Origin: Mycobacterium sp. 1554424.7 | GTDB lineage: Bacteria; Actinomycetota; Actinomycetes; Mycobacteriales; Mycobacteriaceae | Length of the DNA: 59,396 nucleotides | Direction of reading: 5' to 3' | Assembly (NCBI RefSeq): GCF_001665295.1 | Contig: NZ_LZSE01000042.1 | Span: forward strand, 1 to 59,396 | In this document: piece after piece, positions 54,700 through 59,396 of the stretch | Numbering within the stretch: the stretch's first letter is position 1 | Layout: each line of letters opens with the position of its first letter | Made by a program: the position numbers and the translations under genes | The notes under the pieces: generated by a model | Told to the model about the DNA's origin: nothing | Seen by the model: the letters and a program-made list of their open reading frames with translations, nothing else | The model's database searches: none

Positions 54700-55880
54700 C
54701 GGGTTGCTAGGACCTTTCTGACAGCGCGCTGCGCTCGCTCACGTGCCCAGCGCTGCGCGTCCAGTACCTCATCCACGGTACTGGGTGAAACGGACCATTG
54801 GTCGGCGGCGTGCAGCACGTCGGCGACGGTTTTGACGATCGCGGGGAATCCGATCCGTCCCTGCAGGAACACCTCGGCCGCCTCCTCGTTGGCCGCGTTG
54901 TACACGGCGGTCATGCAGCCACCGGTCTGACCGGCGTGCCGGGCCAGCTCGACGGCGGGGAAAACGTCGTTGTCCAGGGGCTCGAATTCCCAGCTAGAGG
55001 CGGTGGTGAAGTCGCAGGCCGGGGCGGCGCCGGGCACCCGGTCGGGCCAGCCCAGGGCCAGGGAAATGGGCAGCTTCATGTCCGGCGGGCTGGCCTGGGC
55101 GATCGTCGAGCCGTCGACGAAGGTGACCATCGAATGAACAATCGACTGGGGGTGCACGACGACGTCGATGCGGTCGTAGTCGATGCCGAACAGCAGGTGG
55201 GTTTCGATGAGCTCGAGCCCCTTGTTGACCAGCGACGCCGAGTTCAGCGTGTTCATCGGGCCCATCGACCAGGTCGGGTGGGCGCCCGCCTGCTCGGGCG
55301 TGACGGCCTCGAGGTCGGCGGCGGCCCAGCCGCGGAACGGCCCGCCCGAGGCGGTCAGCACCAGCCTGGCGACCTCGTTTTTTTCGGGGTCGGAGTTCCC
55401 ACAGCGCAGGCACTGGGCCAGCGCGGAGTGCTCGGAGTCGACGGGCACGATCTGGCCGGGCCGCGCCGCCCGCAGCACCAGCGGCCCCCCGGCGATCAGG
55501 GATTCCTTGTTGGCCAGCGCCAGCCGGGCCCCGGATTCGAGCGCGGCCAGCGTGGGACGCAGGCCCAGGGCCCCGACCAACGCGTTGAGCACGACGTCGG
55601 CGTTTGTCTCCTGGACCAGCCGGGTGACCGCCTCCGGGCCGCTGTAGGGGACGTCCCCGACCTGCTGCGCGGCGCGCTCGTCGGTGACGGCGATGTTGGT
55701 GACACCGGTCTCGGCGCGCTGCCGGGCCACGGCGTCCGGGTTGGCGCCACCGGCGGCCAGCCCGACGACCTCGAAACGGTCGGGGTTGGCCGCGATGACC
55801 TCCAGCGCCTGGGTGCCGATCGAGCCGGTGCTGCCCAGCACCAGCACGCGCAGGCGCCGCCCGGCGGTCGCGTTAGTCAC
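54696..55880 (-). CDS. dxr: 1-deoxy-D-xylulose 5-phosphate reductoisomerase
   Basis: This is the NADPH-dependent second step of the MEP pathway and the target of fosmidomycin. The protein has 394 residues. [10 protein letters not shown] is the NADPH motif (15-24). The metal-binding and flexible loop segments [10 protein letters not shown] and [22 protein letters not shown] are in place. It is the first gene of the dxr-rip1-ispG run and is divergent from the DUF2631 gene. The start is ATG 55880. Confidence 0.97.
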   Translation of the reverse strand: MTNATAGRRLRVLVLGSTGSIGTQALEVIAANPDRFEVVGLAAGGANPDAVARQRAETGVTNIAVTDERAAQQVGDVPYSGPEAVTRLVQETNADVVLNALVGALGLRPTLAALESGARLALANKESLIAGGPLVLRAARPGQIVPVDSEHSALAQCLRCGNSDPEKNEVARLVLTASGGPFRGWAAADLEAVTPEQAGAHPTWSMGPMNTLNSASLVNKGLELIETHLLFGIDYDRIDVVVHPQSIVHSMVTFVDGSTIAQASPPDMKLPISLALGWPDRVPGAAPACDFTTASSWEFEPLDNDVFPAVELARHAGQTGGCMTAVYNAANEEAAEVFLQGRIGFPAIVKTVADVLHAADQWSVSPSTVDEVLDAQRWARERAQRAVRKVLATR

Positions 55881-55957
55881 TCACTCATTGTGCCCGCTCG
55901 GGCGCGCGGCGGGTGTGCCAGAATCTCCGTACCAGCCGATCACGAAGGGGATTCGCC

Positions 55958-56212
55958 GTGGCCAGTACCGAGGTGGAGCACTACAACGGCGTCGACGTCG
56001 CCGAGGTGCCGTCGGCAGCCTGGGGGTGGAGCAAGATCAACGTCCGCACCTGGCACGCGCTCGGGGGGTTCATCGTCCTATTCCTGCTGGCCATGATGTG
56101 GGGCAACCACGTCGGTCACGTCGAGAACTGGTTCCTGATCGGGTTCGCCGCGCTGACGCTTGTCGTGCTGGTGCGCGACCTGTGGGGCCGCCGCCGCGGC
56201 TGGATCAGGTAG
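55958..56212 (+). CDS. DUF2631 small membrane protein (Rv2876-like)
   Basis: This 84-residue protein starts at GTG 55958 behind GAAGGGG. It has a hydrophilic N-terminus (STEVEHYNGVDVAEVP) and two predicted transmembrane helices: FIVLFLLAMMW and WFLIGFAALTLVVLV. It ends in a basic tail. The pattern matches DUF2631, which lies in the same place in M. tuberculosis. The function is unknown. Its 3' end overlaps the convergent DUF4097 gene by 8 bp. Confidence 0.88.
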   Translation: MASTEVEHYNGVDVAEVPSAAWGWSKINVRTWHALGGFIVLFLLAMMWGNHVGHVENWFLIGFAALTLVVLVRDLWGRRRGWIR

Positions 56213-57023
56213 CGCTCGCCGCTTCGTGCGCCGGCTTGGTCCGGTGGATGCTCACGTCACCCGAGCCACTGCGCACGGTCAGGGCGAATTTCTCGTCGCC
56301 CTGCTGCGGGCCGTCCGAGGGCTCCAGTTCGCTGCTGACGGCGCCCGACCCGGTGCCGATGTCCAGCCGGACCGCGGTGCCCTCGGCTATGCCGACCGCG
56401 ACCTCGCCGCTGTTGGTGTGGGCCGACACGCCGCCCCGGACGGCGGCCGCAACCTCGACCGATCCCGATGCGGTCCGCGACTTCACGTAGCCGCTCAGCC
56501 GGTCGACGGTAAGGGAACCGCTGGCGGCCTTGAACTTCAGGTCGCCGTCGAGGTCTCCAACCGTCACGTCGCCCGACGCGGTGGCGATCGAAGCGGCGCC
56601 GGCCACCGCGCGCACGGCGATGGACCCGGATGCGCTGGCGCCCTTGAACTTTCCCGTCACCGAATCCACCTCGGCGTTGCCGCTGGCCGTCGCGACCCGG
56701 ACGTCGCCGAACTCACCCTCGGCGCGCAGGTCGGCCGACGCCAGCGACGCGTGCAGCCGCGACCGCGACGGCAACGCGATGTCGACGTCGACGGCGGCGT
56801 CCCGAAAAAGCGTCATGCCGCGCCTGGCGCCGGAAACGATGAGCTTGCCGTCGCGGAAGTCGACGCGGGTCTGCTCGGCGGCCGCGACGTCGGCGCTGCG
56901 CGATTCGTCGCGCGGCCGGACCTGCACGACGGTATCGGCGTGGTCGGTGGCCACGAGCCGGATGGACCCATTCCTGGCGTCGATGCTCACGGCGATCGGC
57001 TCGGGGGTGGCAAATGTCGGCAT
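56205..57023 (-). CDS. DUF4097 beta-helix-type repeat protein
   Basis: This 272-residue protein is composed of ~18-20-residue repeats of the form ASGSxxV. Examples are VRVATASGNAEVD, FKGASASGSIAVR, IATASGDVTVG and FKAASGSLTVD. This is the parallel beta-helix-like DUF4097 fold. There is no signal peptide. It is downstream of the ribbon-helix-helix gene on the same strand (36 bp gap) and likely co-transcribed with it. The function is unknown. Confidence 0.88.
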   Translation of the reverse strand: MPTFATPEPIAVSIDARNGSIRLVATDHADTVVQVRPRDESRSADVAAAEQTRVDFRDGKLIVSGARRGMTLFRDAAVDVDIALPSRSRLHASLASADLRAEGEFGDVRVATASGNAEVDSVTGKFKGASASGSIAVRAVAGAASIATASGDVTVGDLDGDLKFKAASGSLTVDRLSGYVKSRTASGSVEVAAAVRGGVSAHTNSGEVAVGIAEGTAVRLDIGTGSGAVSSELEPSDGPQQGDEKFALTVRSGSGDVSIHRTKPAHEAASAT

Positions 57024-57059
57024 TCTGATCTCCTTGGATGGACGGTGTCTTCGGTGGTG

Positions 57060-57554
57060 TCAGCGCACCCAGCCGGTCACGCGGTGGCCGGACGATCGGC
57101 CGGAGCGGGCGGCCTTGGCGGCGGCGTGCCCCTCCCCCTGGCTGGCCACGGCGGCCGCGCGCACCAGCCAGGCGTTCAGCGACGCCCCGTCGCGGCGGGC
57201 GGCCGACTCGACCGCCGACCGCAACCCCTCGGGAAGGCGCAGCGTGACCCGCCAGGTGCCGCCGTCGTCGTCGTATTGCGCGACAAACGCGCTGTCGTCG
57301 GGTGCCTCGTCGACCGAGCCGCTGACGATGAACTCGGGGTCGCGGCCGCGCAGCCGGACCTCGACGGACCCGGGCGCCAGCTCGCCGGTGATCTCCTCGG
57401 CGGCGGCCGACAGGGCCTCCAGCAGGGCCAGCCGCATCGCCGACTCCAATGGCGCGCTCAGCCGGTCGGCCAGTTCCTGCGCTTCCGCGCCGCCGGCGGC
57501 CGCGGCCACGAGCAGCTCCTGGCGGACGGCGTCGACGTACGGTTGCAAATCCAT
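57060..57554 (-). CDS. ribbon-helix-helix-like protein, candidate autoregulator
   Basis: This 164-residue protein has a helical, Ala-rich N-terminal half (QELADRLSAPLESAMRLALLEALSAAAEEI). The C-terminal region has WRVTLRLPEGLRSAVESAARRDGASLNAWLVRAAA, the Arc/HicB-type RHH strand-helix-helix pattern. It is therefore a DNA-binding protein like an antitoxin, although no toxin gene is adjacent. I chose ATG 57554. A perfect palindrome lies immediately upstream, consistent with autoregulation. Confidence 0.75.
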   Translation of the reverse strand: MDLQPYVDAVRQELLVAAAAGGAEAQELADRLSAPLESAMRLALLEALSAAAEEITGELAPGSVEVRLRGRDPEFIVSGSVDEAPDDSAFVAQYDDDGGTWRVTLRLPEGLRSAVESAARRDGASLNAWLVRAAAVASQGEGHAAAKAARSGRSSGHRVTGWVR

Positions 57555-57571
57555 GGTGTCATGTTGACACC
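57555..57571. promoter_or_regulatory. palindrome abutting the RHH start codon
   Basis: GGTGTCA-TGT-TGACACC is a perfect 7-bp-arm dyad touching the ATG at 57554. Further GTGTCA/TGACAC half-sites follow at about 57577-57595. Clustered half-sites over the promoter are typical of RHH operators. Confidence 0.5.
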
Positions 57572-57603
57572 ATTTCAGTGTCACCGCAAGTGTCGCACTG
57601 GTG

Positions 57604-58455
57604 CTAGTGCCGCACCCGCCGGCGCCACGCGGCGGCCAATGCGCCGGCCAGCAGAACTGCGAGGGCCACCGCCCAGGGCAGGACGCCGTGTTGGTGGACC
57701 CAGCCGGCCAGCGCCCCCTGCAGCCGGCCGGCGGACATGATCACCGCGTCCTGCGGATTCGCATTCGCGTTGAACAGGCGCAATTCGTAGACGCCGTAGT
57801 AGCCGACGTACAGCCCGACCAGCGCCAGCACCGCGCCGCCGATCCGGTTGACGAACGGCAGAGCGCGCCGCAGCCGGTCGGCCAGGGCGGAGCTCGCGGT
57901 CGCCGCGGCCACGGCGAGGACGCCCACCACCAGCGTCAGGCCCGCGACGTAGGCGAGGTAGACCGAGACGCCCGTGGCGACCGATCCGCCCCGGAAGCCG
58001 GCGGCGGTGACCGCCAGGAAAGGCCCGATGGTGCAGGACAGCGACGCGGTCGCGTAGCTGATGCCGTAGGAGTACATGGAGCCCAGCCGCACCGTCGGCG
58101 CCCACCGCGGGCCCACTTGCCGGGGTGTCAGGGCCGTCAACTCCCGGCCCGACAGCAGCCAAATCCCAAGCGCGACAAGCACAACGCCGATGACCACGGT
58201 CGCATACGGCAGGTATCGCTGGACGGTCGAGGCCGCCGATATGGTCAGCGCGCCGAACAAACCGAACACCGTCAGGAAGCCGAGCGCCATCCCGACGGTG
58301 GCCGCGATGGCGCGGCCCACCGCGCTGAGGAGGTTGGTCGCCGACCGCCCGCGCACCACGAGGAGCAGGTACACGGGCAGCATCGCGAACCCGCACGGAT
58401 TGAGGGCCGCGACCAATCCGGCGGCGAACGCCAGACCGACCAGACCGCGATCCAC
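57604..58455 (-). CDS. CcdA/DipZ-type thiol-disulfide transmembrane transporter (Rv2877c-like)
   Basis: This 283-residue inner-membrane protein carries reducing equivalents across the membrane. It has six hydrophobic helices. The reactive Cys in ALNPCGFAMLP lies in helix 1 and the second in ASLSCTIGPFLA. I chose GTG 58455 (VDRGLVGLAF); the frame upstream reads into the Mpt53 gene. It directly follows mpt53 (4 bp), its likely extracytoplasmic partner. Confidence 0.92.
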   Translation of the reverse strand: MDRGLVGLAFAAGLVAALNPCGFAMLPVYLLLVVRGRSATNLLSAVGRAIAATVGMALGFLTVFGLFGALTISAASTVQRYLPYATVVIGVVLVALGIWLLSGRELTALTPRQVGPRWAPTVRLGSMYSYGISYATASLSCTIGPFLAVTAAGFRGGSVATGVSVYLAYVAGLTLVVGVLAVAAATASSALADRLRRALPFVNRIGGAVLALVGLYVGYYGVYELRLFNANANPQDAVIMSAGRLQGALAGWVHQHGVLPWAVALAVLLAGALAAAWRRRVRH

Positions 58456-58459
58456 GGGG

Positions 58460-58960
58460 TTATCGGAGCGCGGCCACCCGGGCGGCGCGCTCGTCCTGGG
58501 GCATGGCCGCGGTGGGGTTGTTGACGAACGTCGAGCTGCCGTCGGCCCGATAGAACACATAGGCCGGCTGCCAGGGGACGTTGTAGCGGGCCCAGATCGC
58601 GCCGTTGGCGTCGTTGAGGTTGGTGAAATTCAGGCCGTACTTGGAGACGAAGTTCTGCATTGCCCCCACGTCCGAGTGCGCAGCGACGCCGACGAATGTG
58701 ACGCCCGGGTTGGCGGCGGCCACCTGGCTGACGCCGGGGGCCTCGGCGTTGCAGAACGGACACCACGGCGTCCAGAACCACAGCACCGCCGGTTTGCCCT
58801 GCAGGCTGGCGCCGTTGAACGGCGCACCGCTGAGCGTGGTGCCGCTGAATTGCAGGCGGTCGTCTGCGGCCGCCGAGCGCGGCGCGTCGGCGAGCCCAAA
58901 TATCAGGGCGGCGGCGAAAAGCGCCGCGGCAAGAAGCTTGAGCGGAGTTAAAAACCTCAT
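58460..58960 (-). CDS. mpt53: exported thioredoxin-fold disulfide oxidoreductase Mpt53
   Basis: This is a 166-residue secreted DsbE/TlpA-like protein. A signal peptide (about 1-32, MRFLTPLKLLAAALFAAALI) ends near RSAAADD. The thioredoxin active site WCPFC at 66-70 has Cys67 and Cys70, and the cis-Pro loop follows as NVPWQPAYVF. It is coupled to the ccdA gene downstream, the usual redox pair. The start is ATG 58960. Confidence 0.95.
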   Translation of the reverse strand: MRFLTPLKLLAAALFAAALIFGLADAPRSAAADDRLQFSGTTLSGAPFNGASLQGKPAVLWFWTPWCPFCNAEAPGVSQVAAANPGVTFVGVAAHSDVGAMQNFVSKYGLNFTNLNDANGAIWARYNVPWQPAYVFYRADGSSTFVNNPTAAMPQDERAARVAALR

Positions 58961-59067
58961 GGCGTCACCTCGTTTGCTGGTTATGCCTAAATGACGCGGG
59001 GGACGCCTTCGCGGTTCATCGTCGGGCTCGGCCGTCCCATCCGTGAAGCGAGGATGATCGAGCGGAA

Positions 59068-59396
59068 TTAGCCGGGTTGGCCGGGAGTGCCGGTGTCACC
59101 GGGACTGCCGTCAAGGCCCGAAGTGCCGGTGACGTTGATGGAACCACCCGACGCATGGCCGCCCGCGCCGGCGTGACCGAGCCCGCCCCCGGTGCCACCG
59201 GAGCCGCCGGCGCCGCCCTGGCCGCTGCTGCCCGCGGCGCCCAACTGGCCCATCAACGAGCCGCCGGACCCTCCGGCCCCGCCGACGCCGCTTGCGCCGC
59301 CGTTGCCCCCGGAACCGCCGTTCCCGCCGTCGCCGCCGTCGCCGCCGTTACCTCCGGTGGCGGTGGTGTTCGAGCCACTGGTGGTGGCGGCGCCGC
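59068..59396 (-). CDS. PGRS-type glycine-rich protein, C-terminal part (partial)
   Basis: An open frame enters from the right edge and ends at TAA 59068-59070. It is made of Gly-Gly-x and Gly-x-x repeats (GGDGGDGGNGGSGGNGGA), then GQGGAGGSGGTGGG, and finally a tail GLDGSPGDTGTPGQPG with collagen-like G-x-P. This is typical of PE_PGRS C-termini. The N-terminal PE domain, if present, is outside the window, so a plain Gly-rich protein cannot be excluded. Confidence 0.75.
   Translation of the reverse strand, partial: GAATTSGSNTTATGGNGGDGGDGGNGGSGGNGGASGVGGAGGSGGSLMGQLGAAGSSGQGGAGGSGGTGGGLGHAGAGGHASGGSINVTGTSGLDGSPGDTGTPGQPG

Noticed and set aside
57060-57554. VapB- or HicB-type antitoxin with an adjacent toxin
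   Set aside because: The RHH fold is plausible, but neither neighbour looks like a PIN, HicA or RelE toxin, so a toxin-antitoxin label is not supported.
59068-59396. CRISPR-like tandem repeats
   Set aside because: The periodicity is a Gly-Gly-x codon pattern in a PGRS coding region, without spacers.

Overview
This is high-GC actinobacterial DNA from a Mycobacterium. Evidence: mycothione reductase, EfpA, two PPE genes, a PGRS-type glycine-rich C-terminus at the right edge, an Mpt53-like exported thioredoxin, and a gene order matching the M. tuberculosis stretch Rv2843-Rv2878c from memory. The PGRS tail suggests a slow grower that is not M. tuberculosis, because a large hydrogenase island interrupts the conserved order. 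The species cannot be fixed from the sequence alone.

Layout. (1) 1-13.7 kb: conserved backbone with the end of an Rv2843-like gene, a DUF4439 gene, proS, efpA, the cobalamin/siroheme run cysG-cobB-cobO-chelatase, a GNAT, mqo, an alpha/beta hydrolase and mtr. (2) 13.7-16.0 kb: a nickel/cobalt module with a Fur-family regulator divergent from nicT, then a cbiZ-like cobinamide amidohydrolase. (3) 16.0-18.1 kb: a PPE-PPW gene whose leader carries a cobalamin riboswitch. (4) 18.1-34.0 kb: a complete group 1h (high-affinity, O2-tolerant) [NiFe]-hydrogenase island: hypAB, hhyS-hhyL-hhyE, three coupled genes of unknown function, a 39-residue membrane peptide, an endopeptidase, hypC, hypF, a SIS/HypC-like fusion, a GmhA-like SIS gene, hypE, a second hypC, hypD and a DUF6390 gene. 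(5) 34.0-37.8 kb: lipoprotein, phosphodiesterase, a putative zinc-ribbon gene, an unusual PPE-SVP gene and a small exported protein. (6) 37.8-45.1 kb: backbone again (SDR, aldehyde dehydrogenase, amidotransferase, glnA4, small hydrolase-like gene, cobQ, mapB). (7) 45.1-48.8 kb: a four-gene oxidoreductase module flanked by direct copies of a ~46-bp intergenic repeat, inserted where mapB and the DUF1707 gene are adjacent in M. tuberculosis. (8) 48.8-59.4 kb: DUF1707 gene, penicillin-binding lipoprotein, GNAT, ispG, rip1, dxr, DUF2631 gene, a DUF4097 and ribbon-helix-helix pair, ccdA, mpt53 and the PGRS end.

How it works together. The centre of the window is a metal-centred system. NicT imports Ni/Co, a Nur-like Fur protein probably senses nickel, and a perfect TTGCAA-N5-TTGCAA Nur-type box sits upstream of the hydrogenase structural operon, with a near-match in the nicT/fur gap. 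HypA/B insert nickel, HypC/D/E/F build Fe(CN)2CO, and the endopeptidase trims HhyL. The cobalamin side (cysG, cobB, cobO, chelatase, cobQ, cbiZ, riboswitch-PPE) draws on the same cobalt/nickel import. The most novel-looking parts are the SIS/HypC fusion beside a second SIS gene, the cluster of uncharacterised coupled genes behind hhyE, the in-frame hairpin element inside hypF, and the riboswitch-controlled PPE gene.
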